The position numbers and the translations under genes were made by a program. Positions 1-12,379 of a DNA stretch of 64,000 bases are shown piece after piece. Below the pieces are notes generated by a model, which made no database searches, was not told the DNA's origin, and was given only the letters and a program-made list of their open reading frames with translations. Origin of the DNA: Stomoxys calcitrans (taxonomy: Eukaryota > Arthropoda > Insecta > Diptera > Muscidae); the NCBI RefSeq assembly GCF_963082655.1, contig NC_081554.1, positions 56,407,869 through 56,471,868 of the forward strand, given 5' to 3'. How positions within the stretch are numbered: the first letter of the stretch is position 1; each line of letters starts with the position of its first letter.

Positions 1-900
1 GAAAAGTTGGCTGAAAATAAGCGGAAAACGGCAAAAAACTATTATAGTGGCAACACTTAAAACTATTGGCGGGATCATTTTTGTTTGTTTTGTTGGTTTC
101 AATGGTTCGTTGTTCTTTATTTATTTGAAACAAATATACAAAATAGAGAAAACAATAAATGCAGATAAAGAAACGTGTTTTGGTATGAAAATAAAAGCAT
201 TTGATTGCTGTCAATTAGAAATTTCAGTGGCTATTCCGAAAGCAGAATAGAATACCAACCCTTATACAACAAATACATCCACGCATCTGACGGAATAAGT
301 TAAATAACTCTTAATTTTGAACTCGTTTCAGGGCGCAAAATATATGATTTGAATATGTTTACTGTTCAAAATTTGTTTTGCAGTTCGTAAATTAGAGAAT
401 TTCTTAGATTAAAATCATATTAAACCACATTAATGCCAATTTGGAAATGACACAAATAAGCTGAATTTTAGAACACACTGGGGCGCATAAGGTTGCGCAA
501 GTACGCATGAGTGCTGCGCGTTGTATGTAATTCTAGCTTTAGCGCAGCAGACTCATTATTTAAAAAGGTGGCAACACAAAAAAAAAACAAAAAGAATAAA
601 TGCTTCTTCCTGCTTTGGATATTCACTATGATTGGTTAACATTGTTTTGGTTGCAAGAGGTTCCACAGAATTGTTGATTTCTTTATAGGCGGGTGTTTTA
701 TTTAGCCAAGTTATTACCTCTATTTATATGGTTACACTTATAATGCATAACATATTTATATTATAATTATGCATTTTATTTTTATTGACTTACAGAGAAT
801 CATATTGATTTAGGAGTTTTGGTGTTTGCTTAAAATCTGTCGCACCCGGCCTCTTTTTGCTTCCCCACATTATCCCCCACCACATATTCTATTATCCAGA
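1..900. other. Upstream region of IntS14, no gene recognised
   Basis: I see no convincing coding sequence here. A 67-codon open frame at 47-250 has no ATG start, no recognisable domain and AT-biased composition, so it is not called. The stretch immediately before the IntS14 start contains a TTACAG trinucleotide context near 790-795 that could be a splice acceptor for a 5' untranslated exon, but no matching donor was identified. The promoter of IntS14 presumably lies in this interval. Confidence 0.4.
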
Positions 901-3900
901 ATGCCCACAATTATTGCTTTGGATGTTTCCCTGTCCATGATTCGCACGATTCCGGGACGCAGCGAAGAAAACGCCATTACCTATCATCAATTAGCCGTAA
1001 AAGGCATCTCCCAACTTTTAGAATATCTTTCCAATCTATCCAAATTGGAATATGTGGCTTTGCTTACATTCAGCAGCAGTTGTGAACTTAAAGTGGATTT
1101 TACGCGTGATTATGATCAGATAAAGCAAGTGGTAAAAAAAGTTGAACCTGTGGATAAACTCTGCCTAATGACATTGATGAAGAATGTGGGCAGCATTTTT
1201 ACCAGCAACTGGGGTACCCAGTCTCAGTGTCAAGTGATTGTGTTTACGGATTGTGGTCTTGGTTTTGGCAGCACCTCATTGACAACGTTCTTGCAGAATT
1301 ATATAGGAAAAGAGCAAGAGGCGGATTATTCATGGGTTAAAGCTCTCAAGCCTGTAAAATGGAATTTTATTTGTTTGGGTGTACATGGTGACAGTTATTT
1401 CACCCGAGCATTGGGAGTATATCAACAAATGTTGGATTTGACTGGCATTAAGGGTAAGTTTTTATGAATTTGTGTTTGTTAAATTTTTAGAAATTCCCAG
1501 GACAGAACAAATGACCGCTGTTGTAAAAAGCGTTCATCTCACCAAGCAGCTGGCACAGAGGTGGGTTTACTGATTCAGTAGCATGAACTAAATTTATAAG
1601 CGATCCATTCCTGGCTAGCTACTTCATTCTCTGCCACTTCTTGATGTCCCAGGACCCAGCAAAGTCTGGAAGATTTTTTTGCAACCTTACTAGAATGAAC
1701 CTTACATGGATAGAGTTTTGAGTAACGGAATCTGTGGCTACAACAAAATCTACTCCCTTGTTCTTAGGAACTTAATGAAGACTCCATCTTCGGTGTCCCT
1801 ATCCGTGCATATAATATGTCCAAGGAAAGGTGGTGGCGTTCAGGCCACGCTCACGTCTCTGGGGCGACGACGTCAAATCCATCGGCTAGAATGCACTGCT
1901 ACATAGTCCGTCGCATCGTTTATACCGTTCAGCTTCACCGTATTCACAGACCCCATTATAATCTGCGAATGCGGTGATGGTGAAGGGTATAAACGGCGGG
2001 ACGGACTAAGTACAATTGTGGCAACCCATGGCAGCCGGTTGTAAATGCAAATTTTGCCCATGAATATTCCACTAAGGAACAGGGGCAAACTTCTCACATA
2101 TCAATGAGTGCAGTCCGATTCAAGTTTAAGCTCAATGATAAGGGGCCTCCTTTTTATAGCCGAGTCCGAACGGCGTGCCACAGTGCGACACCTCTTTTGA
2201 GAGAAGTTTTACATGGCATAGTACCTCACAAATGTTGCCAGCATTAGGAGGGGAAACCACCGCTGATTTTTTTTTTCTGATGGTCTCGCATGGATTCGAA
2301 CCCAGGCGTTAAGCGTCATAGGCGGACATGCTAACCTCTGCGCTACGGTGACCTCCGGAAGCCGGTTGTACGTACCGAATTAACCCGACGGCAAGGGCTG
2401 TCGCCTCAGTGTACAAAACACTGCTACAACAATTAACCCCTAGTAATGAAAGAAAGTCCTAAATTCGAGAAACATAAATCTCATAACTTCCTCTATCTAA
2501 CGTCTAACTTCGTTGCTATCCACCCCCACATGTACACCCAAAATTAAACCGATTATGGCACTTAGCGTTTTCCTCAAGGAGGAATGTGACTAGACCAGTA
2601 TCTTCGCAGTACCGCTGTGTTTTATGGATCATTCCACTCTTCGCCTGATGCCATACATCAAACAACAACACCGTCCCCATCCTTAGCGCCCAAATTAAGA
2701 TGCGACCAAGAACCACAAAGAGAGGATATATCCCCTCCATGTGGTATTTCTCTAGTCACATTATCCCAATCAATCCTAGCAGAGGGATTGATTGGGATAC
2801 TGTGACTAGAGAAATACCACGTTGATAATCCTGTTCTTCAACATAGTATCAACCCAGCTAGGAGAGAAATGATCCTCATGTCCACCCAAGTGTTATGTAG
2901 TACTCAAACCCCACCTTAGCACACAGTTCAGCAAAACATAGCTACTTAATATGACCTCACGGAGCCGCATGGCATGGTATTCCGGTGGAATTTGACTCCC
3001 GTGACCCGACTCAAATATGGTTCAGATTGGACAATATTTAAATATAGCTAGCATATGGACCGATCTGCTGACATAGTGTCTATGGTATGGTATACCATCC
3101 GGAACAATAGACTCGCAGGTTTAAACGAATATACCACCCAGACTAGTTTTCCCAATAACCCATGGCAGCCGGTTGTACGAACCGGATTAACCCGATGGAG
3201 TTCTTCATCGGCATGGGCTGCCGCCTCAGTGAATAACACACTGATACAACAACAACAACTAATTTTTCCTCTGCCATCATGTTAGAAGAGGGCACCATTC
3301 CTTGTCCTGAGCTTGATCAAGCATGATTTTAGAATGCTGGTGAGGATCCCCTATCGGGTCTTTGCACCGAAATGACCTTGCTCCCCATAAAGAGCTCGAT
3401 AATGATCGCTAGATGTAATGAAGGCATGAGACTACAAAAACAACTGCTGATAGAAATCTGGACTGTCCACAGCAATGTGAAATCGCTGTTGCCGATCTAC
3501 GTGCAGGGCAGGCGGACTGCGGAAGGGTTTCTGGGAATGAGGATTTAGAGGTAGTTCTGTTGCGCCTTTGAACAGCTCTTTCGGGGAGGAGGCATACGGG
3601 ATTTTATTTGCTGCAGCTATATAAAAAGGATTGCAAGGCAAGGTTTTCTTCATCCTCATCTCATCTAAACATAACACCACAATTTTCACTTTAGCTGCGT
3701 CCTTTCCCTCTATTTAATACAGCGATTTGTCTTCCGCACCCCTTTATATTTCGTTTAAGGCCAACTCTATATGACCAAGGCTCCCAAAGATGCAGAAAAT
3801 GCTGATGCGGCCACAAGTGAACCTTTGAAAACAGCTATTACCGGTCACAAAAGTGAACTGGGTCGCACGGCAATGTTTGAAATGATTGAAAAATTGTGTG

Positions 3901-5024
3901 AAGCTAATTACAAGCCCTATGAAGTGCTGCTTAAGTGTGGTGGCTATTTTCGATTGGAATGTCCCGTATTATTGTGGCCGCCCCCCTTACCCTTTCAGCC
4001 TTTGGATAATGACAAAACACCGCCCTTAACATTGTCAAATAAACTGGAAATTTGTGGATACTTACCGCTGTCGGATATAGGCTCACCAGCTTCGCTAAGT
4101 CGCCATTTAATTATACCAAAAATCGAAAGAGAGAAACCAAGTCGTCGTTCATCTGACAAATCGGGTAGTGCCAGTAAAATATCCACCGACAAAACTCCTA
4201 AATTGGATGTGAATAATGCCAATTATGAATATGAAAAGTTGGAACAGGAAATTAGGGATTTTTACACCAAAGAAGTCAAGGATGCTGATGAGACGGGGCA
4301 ACCGTCGGAGGAGGCTGGTGAAAAGAATCCCACAAGTGCAGCGGCGGCGCCCTTAAATGAAATGCAAAAGGAGTCAATGTGTGTGCTTTTGCATGGTGCC
4401 CTCAAAGTGGAAAACTTAGCTGCTCTGGTTTTGTTGAATTCCAGCAGATCCTGGTTTGGATTTTTGTATTCCTATGCCGACAGCAAAAAGAAGTCCAACC
4501 TTATGTTGAATATATTACCTCCAGGCAACAATGTCATACCCTGGTTGGGAGATCTACAAATGTTGGGCTTTGCTGAAGACCTTTTGCCAGGAGACACAGC
4601 CGCCTTCCCCGTCAAGGCAGACAAGAGATCCTACTCTCAAAGTTGTGTGGTATGGATAAATCGTGTAAGTTTACAGTCGGACATACAAAAGGTTTTGCGC
4701 CATGCCAAAAAGATGCCAGAGAAGACACAGCATTTCTACAAGGAACTAAATCGCATTCGACGAGCTGCCCTTTCCATAGGGTTTATAGAACTACTAGAAG
4801 CCATGGCCACTCTCTTCGACAAGGAGGCCATAAATCTGACAGCTCTCAATGCCAATCCCGAATGTACCATACAATTGAAGCATGCCTCCATCGAGCTACG
4901 TAAACCCTCAAATCGTGACTTAAAGGTATCCATTGTACCGGTGCCGGTGCAGACAGTAAATCCCACAGCTCAGGGTGTTCCCCCTCAAGTGGTGGCGCCG
5001 CCCGGTGGCAGTTTTGCCTATTAG
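901..5024 (+). CDS. IntS14: Integrator complex subunit 14 (2 exons: 901-1453, 3760-5024)
   Basis: Predicted 605-residue protein. Exon 1 (901-1453) opens with MPTIIALDVSLSM, a von Willebrand A domain whose DVSLS is the MIDAS motif (residues 8-12), and a later FTDCG (around 115). Exon 1 ends in phase 1 at donor G|GTAAGT; exon 2 starts after TTTAAG at 3760 and completes a Gly codon, giving GIKGQLYMTKAP across the join. Exon 2 encodes the beta-barrel and C-terminal alpha part, including the family-like LLKCGGYFRLECPVLLWPP segment. In the family, INTS14 pairs with INTS13 and INTS10 in a nuclear nucleic-acid-binding module of Integrator, which cleaves snRNA and nascent mRNA 3' ends. The 2.3-kb intron is filled with repeats. 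An upstream open extension to 826 starts at a TTG, so ATG 901 is preferred. The stop lies 130 bp from the stop of convergent CFAP70. Confidence 0.92.
1995..2436 (+). repeat. (CAA)n-tailed interspersed repeat, split by a SINE
   Basis: The phrase CCCATGGCAGCCGGTTGTA at 2025-2043 and its continuation from 2360 (GCCGGTTGTACGTACCG, then GGCAAGGGCTGTCGCCTCAG and a CTGCTACAACAA end) form one repeat copy. Similar copies are at 3160, 12820, 13575 and, inverted, 14400. The copy is interrupted by the SINE at 2044-2359, so this family is older than that SINE insertion. Outer limits are approximate. Confidence 0.6.
2044..2359 (-). mobile_element. tRNA-derived SINE, 316 bp with target site duplication
   Basis: On the minus strand the 5' part (about 2353-2281) looks like a tRNA gene: box A-like TAGCGCAGAGGTTAGC and box B-like GGTTCGAATCC, followed by a ~240-bp body ending near ATGGGCAAAATTTGCATTT. 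The element is flanked by an 11-bp direct repeat AGCCGGTTGTA (2033-2043 and 2360-2370), a target site duplication. A second full copy of nearly the same length with its own duplication is at 57905-58219. It lies in the IntS14 intron. It is not a functional tRNA gene, since the tRNA part continues into the SINE body. Confidence 0.85.
3155..3262 (+). repeat. (CAA)n-tailed interspersed repeat copy
   Basis: CCATGGCAGCCGGTTGTACG, then an ACCCGATGGAGTTCTTCATCG block, a GGCTGCCGCCTCAGTG block and a CTGATACAACAACAACAAC tail. It matches the copies at 2356-2436 and 12828-12930, and ends in a CAA microsatellite as they do. It lies in the IntS14 intron. Confidence 0.65.
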
Positions 5025-5154
5025 TTTTAAGGATTATTAGCATCCTAAGAAGTGTTTCTAGTATTTTGCATGTCGGTTAGCTGTATAGAATTATTTTGTA
5101 AATTTATTAAGAAAATATATGACAAACAAATTTTTATGAATGTATTAATCGGCT

Positions 5155-8100
5155 TTAATGTTTCATGGTACACTCCATCCTAAAATCGGGCGCATCTACA
5201 AACAAATCAATATTCTCATAGTTTATGGACTTCAACTCATGTAAAATCTCAGCATGTATTTCTTCCTTTGGATTTAGGCGAGCATATTTCCAACATTCCA
5301 AAGCTTGGTAGTTCTCCCCTTTTCTCAAATTTATGAGTGCCAAATAGGCCCATATGTTGGGAAGGTACATGTCGCAATGGGTAGCCTGGGCAAACGACTT
5401 TTCAGCTTCGTCCAAATCGTTGAGCTGAAGAAAAGAGAAACAAAACTTCAATGTAAAATGGTCAGATCTAATAGGGCACACGTCACTCGATGACCTTAGC
5501 TCCATTATAAGCTCAGGATCGATCATAAGTTCAGATGAAAAGTTCGTTTGGTAGTCAAGAGTAATTTCCGAAAAATTGGAAAACCACCCCACATCCCCTT
5601 AAGGAAGAGGGAACTCCTCTCATACCAATAAATGCTTGTGCGATTTAAAGCATTAGCTCAACGAAAATGGACCTAATTTTTAAAACCGATTCTGAATGCT
5701 TAGCGGCACCTCTTCGTAGAGAAGTTTTACAGTTACATTTAAACATTGAACCCAGTGACACCATTGATCCAAGACTAGAGTCAATGGAAGTATGGCGGAC
5801 CGATAAAGAGCTTTTCTAAAAGAGAGAGGAAAAGAGAGAAAAAATGTTCCCTCTCACCTACTTCAGTCGCCCACAACTGGTCCAGAAGGATAAACTGTCT
5901 GCAAAGAATATTGTCAAGAAAAAAAGAGGTCACGGACAATCGCAAACCTGCAACCTATAGCCCCCGTTATCGCCAATTCTTGCAGTCATTGAAGAAAGCG
6001 TTCGTTCAACCAAATTGCATGTACATGGTTGGGATTAGTTGATGGGCTTGCCCTTAGCAACCTCGATCGCTGGTCACTTCCCTCGGAGCTTTTAGCACCA
6101 CTGTGTACGCCCAGACGATACAAATACAGATAAAATTACACCACATTGCGATGAAAACTGCGAATTGAAAAGTTAGGGAAAACGTACAAGAAAGAAAGCC
6201 AGTCCGGCACGGGATAGCTGTGAGCATTACACAGGCAGGAACATTGAGGACCGATCTGTGTGGTGGTCATTGCTATCACGAGAAGCTTAGCTGAGAGCCA
6301 CCGGGCCGTCCACCGGTTGCGGATAGCGGAATGTTTCATACGAAGTAACCCCAACGGCAGTTGCGGACAATCAGCGGTATCGAGCGGAGAGTCTTAGTGA
6401 GAGGCCGGACGGCACCGGCTCTTGCACAAATACTGAGTTCCTATGATGCTCGATATTACAAGGCGGGTTATTGGAGCCTTTAAATAGCCAATGGCCACTC
6501 TGTTCCCGTTTGCTGCTGATTCCGCCTAGCATATTCGGTTTTGCGGTTCAGTTGATATTTTTAGGGATTCCCCAACGGTTCAAATTCAGTTAGCAACATA
6601 TGTCCTGTGTACATCACACAGCATCTTCTTGACAGTCCAACAATACATACAGTTGAAACGTAGGTATCTTTCCTCCCTCTATAATTTTTGTACGCACCAC
6701 CATAGGATATGGGGTATATTCATTTAGTCATTCCGTTTGCAACACATCGAAATATCAATTTCTGACGCTGCAATGTATATATATTTCGGATCGTCGTAAA
6801 ATTCCAAGACGATTTAAAGATGTCCGTGTGTCTGTCCGTCCGTCTGTCTGTCCGTCTGTTGTAATCACTCTACAGCCTTCAAAAGTTGAGATATTGAGCT
6901 GAAATTTGGCACAGATACGTCTTTTTGATGCACGCTGGTTAAGTTCTTGAACGGGCCAAATCGGACCATATTTGGATATAGCTGCTATATAGAGCGATCT
7001 ACCGATAAAGGGTCAAATGCCCATATTGATTTATTTTTCATACGATTTCGCTGAAATTTGAAATGGTGAGTAGTTTTAGACCTCCCGACATCCGCGCCAA
7101 AAAGGTTTCAGATTGGACTTTATTTAGATATAGCTGCCATATAGACCGATCTGCCGATAAAGGGTCTGATGCACATAAAAGCTTTATTTATTACCCGATT
7201 ACGCTGAAATTTAAAACGGTGCGTTATATTAAGCCTCTCGACATCTGACCTAAACATGGTTAAGATCGGACCATACTCGGATATAGCTGCCATGTACACC
7301 GATCTCCCGATATAGACCCCTTACTAAAAAAAATATTTTTTATTCGATTACGCTGAAATTTGAAACAGTCAATAGTTTTGGGCCTGTCAACATCCGACCT
7401 AAATATGGTTTAGATCGGACTATATTTAGATACAGCTGCCATATAGACCGGTGTGCCGATAAAGGGTCTGATGCACATAAAAGCTATTTATTACCAGATT
7501 TCGCCGAAATTTAAAAAAAATAATTTTTTAAGCCTTCCGACATCTGACCTATATCTAAATTAAGATCGGACTATATTTAGATATAGCTGCCATATACACC
7601 GATCTGCCTATAAGAAATCTATAGCCCATAAAAGCTTTATTACCCGATTTCGCTGAAATATGAAACAGTGGGAATTTTTTGAGCCTCCCGATATCCGACC
7701 TTAATATGGTTCAGATCAGACTATATTTAGATACAGATGCCATATAGACCGATCTGCCGATAAAGGGTCTGTAGCCCATAAAAGCCGGATTTATTACCTA
7801 TTTTCGATGTTTTAAGCCTCTCGACATCCGCGCCAAAAAGGTTTCAGATCGAACTATATTTAGATATAGCTGCCATATAGACCGATCTGCCGTTTTAGGG
7901 CCTGGAACCCATAAAAGCTGCATTTATTACCTGTTTTCGAATCAGTGAAATTTGAATCAGTGAGTTATTCTAACCCACCCGCCATTTGACCCAAATATGA
8001 TAAAGATCAGATTGTAATTAGATATAGCTGTCATATAGACCGATGTGCCGATGAAGGGTCTGAAGTTCATAAAATCTTTATTTATTACCCTATTTCGTTG

Positions 8101-11100
8101 GAATTTGAAATAGTGAGTTGTTTTAAGCCTCACGACATTCGACCCAATTGTGAGTCAGATCAGACTATATAGATATAGCTGTCATATAGACCGATCTTCC
8201 AATTTAGCGTCTTATACCATAAAAGCAGATTTATTGTCTGAGAATGTTACTTGTATATGAGTTCTCGGGACCACAATAACATATGATCGAAACCAGCCCC
8301 TCTACCGTTTGACCTGTTTAATTGCCCAGCCAGACCCACTCGACTCATACCCAGATCCCTGTGGACGCACCCTTTCTTAGTCGCAGTGTTCCTGGGTCTT
8401 GACACTCAACAGAATCAAGCAGATGAAAGATAGAACACAACAAACTGCTACAACAACAACAACCAGCCCATATTAAGTAATAACTGCGGATATAGTAGTG
8501 GAGTTATAATAAAATAGGATAGGATGATATTATATCCTTATTTAATTTGGTCCATATCGGTCCAGATTTGGTTATAGGTGTCATATAGAACGATCTCTCG
8601 ATTTAAAGTCTTGGCCCTATAAAAAGCGCGCTTATTACCCGATTTCGTTGAAAATTGACGCAGGGACTTAGGTTAGGCTTTTCGACATCCGTATCCTATA
8701 TGGTTCAGATCGGTTTATATTTAGATATAGCTGCCAAAAAGACCAATATTTTGTTCTACAAAATTGTACAGTGACTTATATTTATTAGACCACTCAATGT
8801 CCGTGGCGAATTTGGGTGCATAAGTTATCCAATTTTCACCGGATTGTGGCGAAAGGGGGTTTTCTTATATATCCGAGGTGGTCGGTATCCAAACTTCGGT
8901 CCGGCCGAACTTAATGCTTTTTTACTTGTTTTATCACAATTTGGTTCCACTTACCCTATAACACGCTTTTCCTTTGCCAATAGCTGCCACAATACCAATT
9001 CCCTTTGTGCTATAACAGCACAAGGAGAAAACATCCTTGGCTTTGGCATATTCCTTTGCAGCCATCAAATGATAAGCATAGCGCAGAATGCCCAAATTGT
9101 AAAGCTCGCAAGTTTCCAAACTTTCTAGTTCACATATTTGGGAATAATATTTCATGGCCGATTCCGACAATGCATTGCGGGCATATTCCAAATTTCCATT
9201 AACTTGAGATAAGGTAGCACTCTATAAAATTTAAAAAAAAAACAAATCTCACATTTTTTCTTTTAAAATGCCCTATGGTTAGGTTATGTAAGAGTGACAG
9301 TCCTTTACAGACTCAGTAGCGGCAGACCATGGCCTCTGGTGGGAATCGAAGCCACCGGCCCCGCACTGGCAGTCCGAGCATCCTACCAACTCGGCTACCA
9401 AGGCGCCATCCACACCTACCATTTGCTTAGAATTCAAAAACTTTTCCGTTGGAAAGTTTTTTATATTGAATTTCTTTTCCAATTTATTCATCAAGATTTT
9501 GAGTGTGTTGTTTATGAAGTATTTCTCCAACTCCATTGCCTCTGGTGATATTTCATCAAAAATCCATTGGGCAAATTCATAAAGCCCCAATTTTAAAAAT
9601 AGGTTGGTTACTATATAGAAATTTTGTGACCTTTTCGATTTGAATTCAATTTTATGCGGCATATACATGTCCCAACGACTTTGTGGCATTGCAGGCATAA
9701 CCCAGCAAACATTATTCAATAAATTTTCAAAATTCCAACGGCAATACTCCATGCCGGGAAAATATTTGTTTTGCTTATACAGGCAATAGAGTAAAATCCA
9801 AGTTGAAATGTCCTGAAAATTCGCCTCGCAATGTTGACTAAGGCTATGAAGTAGATTTTCCTTGGCAGAGTTGACTTGCTCGGAATCACTTTGCTGCTGT
9901 TTATAGGTAATGTATAAGTCTATAATATTGCTGTAGAATTGTAGAAAAGGATATTTTTGGAATTTTTTTCCCATCTATTGTTACACATACTTACATATAT
10001 ACCAGGGCTTCGGAATACTTCTCCCTGTAGGGTTTATCTAAATAAAGTTTGGCTGCCTCAAAGTTCTGGCGTTCCATGTCATAGAGAAACATATAGAATT
10101 TCAACATCACATTGTTTGAGTATTGCTCCTGCAACTTGGCAATAACATAGTTACCCATCTCCAAGTTTCCCAGTTCAAATTGATATTTGGCAATATTAAT
10201 GTGGCTTATAATGGTACTTTGGAGCTGTTGTTCGGCAGAAATGCCATTACCAGAATCTGGGGAATTGTATTTCATTACAATATCATAGACAAGCTGTGAT
10301 AGTTCCTTATAAACCAGAGTCATAAGTTTCTAGAAGCAAAGTTTTCAAAAGAATATCATTCAAGTTTGGAGGAAAAGTATTGCTAAGAATCAGAAACGTA
10401 GGGGGACGGGTATCTTAACCAATTTCACATTAACAAGAATTTTGGCAATTTTAGATTTTGAAAAAATGTGGGGTGGTGGGGCCACCCCCCAAAATAAAAT
10501 CCTGCTTACGTCTCTGCTAAGAGCATTACCGTAAATTCAAGATTCGTATTGGTCTGCTGGCGCCTATTAAAGTCACATGCCACCAAACGCAGTATTCTAT
10601 TGGTAATATTGCCCAACTGGGAGCAATAGAACTGTTTGTCTTCATGGGCAGATTGAATGTTATTTTGTAGTATATACAAGACCATGCCCAGTATGGTGTC
10701 CTCAAATGCCCTATAGCTATCCTCACGAATAATTTCCATTGGGGTTTCTAGGGCATACTTCTTTTGCCGTTGTTTGCGGGGACATTTAAACAGTTGCCGA
10801 TGATACAATGATGGTTTGGCAACTTCTATAATATCCTGTATTGGATCTGTTATGGGTTTGTCCAAACATATTTGGATGATGGCAAAAGGAAATTTTTCCT
10901 TCAAGGTTGATGTGGTTGTTCTTGTTGTTGTTTCCACTGTGGTTATGGAATCTGTGCGTTTTCCTTTTTTACTCATTTTTTGCTTTGGCGTGGTCCTATC
11001 TTTATGCGTAGTGGGGGTCAATGTAGGTTTTTTGTATCCCGGCGGTCTCAACTCAATGGCAAAACTGCAATTGGAAACTATTGGGGGAATGAGAATATAA

Positions 11101-12314
11101 AACTTAAGAAATTTTTCGTGGTGGCCTAAAGAAACAAAAAGTTTCCCGTAAAATATTCACTTACCTTGAGGATACATCATAACCGATAAATCAAGAAAAC
11201 CCTGTAATAGCACCACAGTAGGATCCCTTTCCTGAATTATCTCGACCACCATGCGATACCTGTTTAATGCCAAAACTTCTTCCAATGTCTTTTCCATATC
11301 ATAGGTTAATATATAACGATGCAAGGAGTTACATATCAAAGCCATATCGAAAGCTGCATCTATATCTGCTATATTGAAATCCACATTTTCGGTAAACAAC
11401 AGATTACGAAACAATTTCTGTTTGTTCACTTTGGTTTGAGTGTTAACACCCATGCTTTGTTCGTTGCCAATTTTCTTATTTTTAAGTGTTTCCCATTTCA
11501 AATCCAGGCTTTGATCAGCAATGACTTGCTTTGTGAAACCAGTAAATTGGCATAAAGGGATTTTCTCATACTGACCCATTTCATTAGGCGTATTGGCTAC
11601 GAATGACAAACGAGCCGTTAAATCCTCACAATCATTCATCAAAAGGTCTTCCACATTATAGATGGAAGTTAAGGTGATAAAGGCAACATTGGAAAAGTTG
11701 GCCTGCTTTATCAAAGGATGTAAAGAGTAGATCTCCCATTCCATTTTAGAGCTTATATGGTGACTGGAGGAGGGCAAGGGATATAGGAATACTGTACACT
11801 GCGAATGGCATCTAGTTTTGATGAAAAACTCCAGCAAATCAATATAACCCATGGCTACGGCATTTCTATGGATTACCAACAGTTCCTCCTCTTCAACCTC
11901 ATCGGTAGGTGTTTCAAAGTCTTTGATATCACGGCTATTAATGCTTACTCCAGTACCAGATTCATTGTCTCGACAAAAGGATTCTATGACATTTTCATAG
12001 AGTACCAATGAGAGCGGTGTCTGACAAACCTCAATGTCATTCTGGTTGATGGTCATACTAAAAGTGGGCTTCTCCACATTAAATTCATCCAAAAGAATAA
12101 CATTGTCTGGTGTATAATGATCGCATAGTTTGGTGATGACATTGGGATGTATCAATTCAATTTCCACCGAAACATCCTCCCCAATGGGGTATTCGATAGC
12201 CTTCGCTTTAAGATATAGAAAAATGCGTGTGGCTGTATCTGTTGCAGTGGGTGTAGGTTGATCCCCGCCTCCATCACTGCTTTTTGCCGATTGTTTTCGC
12301 GAAGATCGTCCCAT
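5155..12314 (-). CDS. CFAP70: Cilia- and flagella-associated protein 70 (CFAP70/TTC18), 6 exons
   Basis: Exons on the minus strand: 12314-11165, 11077-10530, 10329-9995, 9930-9420, 9221-8955, 5424-5155; 3081 nt, 1026 residues, every phase closing in frame. The N-terminal half (exons 1-2) is the C2-like/beta-rich region of CFAP70, with a family-like CLDKPITDP segment. The C-terminal third is TPR helices, for example AYHLMAAKEYAKAKDVFS, then GKACYRLNDLDEAEKSFAQA across the exon 5/6 join and WAYLALINLRKG. CFAP70 is an axonemal protein of motile cilia and sperm flagella; in flies the expected site is testis or chordotonal cilia. Donor TTTACG|GTAATG was chosen for exon 2 because it alone keeps frame with acceptor TTCTAG; acceptor TTCTACAG at 9931 was chosen because the nearer AG would leave an intron of only ~20 nt. 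Human CFAP70 is of similar length (~1120). The last intron is 3.5 kb and full of repeats. Confidence 0.93.
5560..6700. repeat. Degenerate repeats in the CFAP70 last intron
   Basis: Around 5590-5740 there is a decayed piece resembling the tRNA-SINE body (GAGAAGTTTTACA near 5722). From about 6230 to 6545 there is a copy of the repeat with CTATCACGAGAAGCTTAGCT, CACCGGTTGCGGATAGCGGA and CCTATGATGCTCGATAT blocks, also seen at 12700-13450 and 20620-20950. No coding sequence is recognised. Confidence 0.5.
6700..8935 (-). repeat. Interspersed element with ~150-bp internal tandem monomers
   Basis: The phrase GATATAGCTGCCATATAGACC recurs at about 6975, 7129, 7280, 7429, 7580, 7730, 7862, 8021 and 8171, a period near 150 bp. 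Each monomer also carries GATCTGCCGATAAAGGGTCT and a CTGAAATTTGAAA block. The ends are distinctive: near 6700 ACCACCATAGGATATGGGGT followed by a CCGTCCGTCTGTCTGTC tract at 6836-6858, and near 8890 TTCGGTCCGGCCGAACTTAA followed by TTTTTTACTTGTTTT. The same two termini bound repeats at 34-36, 41-42, 43.7-48, 50-51 and 60-62 kb. No coding capacity was found. Confidence 0.75.
9262..9412 (-). mobile_element. tRNA-like SINE filling a CFAP70 intron
   Basis: Read on the minus strand, GCGCCTTGGTAGCCGAGTTG (box A-like TAGCCGAGTTGG) is followed by GGCTTCGATTCCCACC (box B-like) at normal tRNA spacing, then a ~60-bp tail. It differs from the SINE at 2044 in both boxes and body, so it is a separate family. 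It occupies most of the 198-bp CFAP70 intron 4 and begins about 8 bp downstream of the exon 4 donor ATG|GTAGGT. No clear target site duplication was found. Confidence 0.65.
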
Positions 12315-12379
12315 TATGGAAGAATCCGATGTCTTGAAAAATATGAATTAGAGTGACACAAGAAAATTCAATTTTTTTT

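Noticed and set aside
47..250. 67-codon plus-strand open frame
   Set aside because: No ATG start, no domain, AT-biased composition and no splice support.
826..900. N-terminal extension of IntS14 by 25 codons
   Set aside because: It starts at TTG; the conserved VWA domain starts exactly at the ATG at 901.
2281..2353. Possible tRNA gene with A and B boxes
   Set aside because: It is continuous with a repeat body and has a second diverged copy with its own target site duplication, so it is a tRNA-derived SINE. The same applies to 9335-9411 and 58148-58219.
9974..9994. ~20-nt CFAP70 intron ending at the AG just upstream of an ATG at 9974
   Set aside because: It is too short to splice and out of phase. 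The acceptor TTCTACAG at 9931 gives a 64-bp intron in the correct phase.
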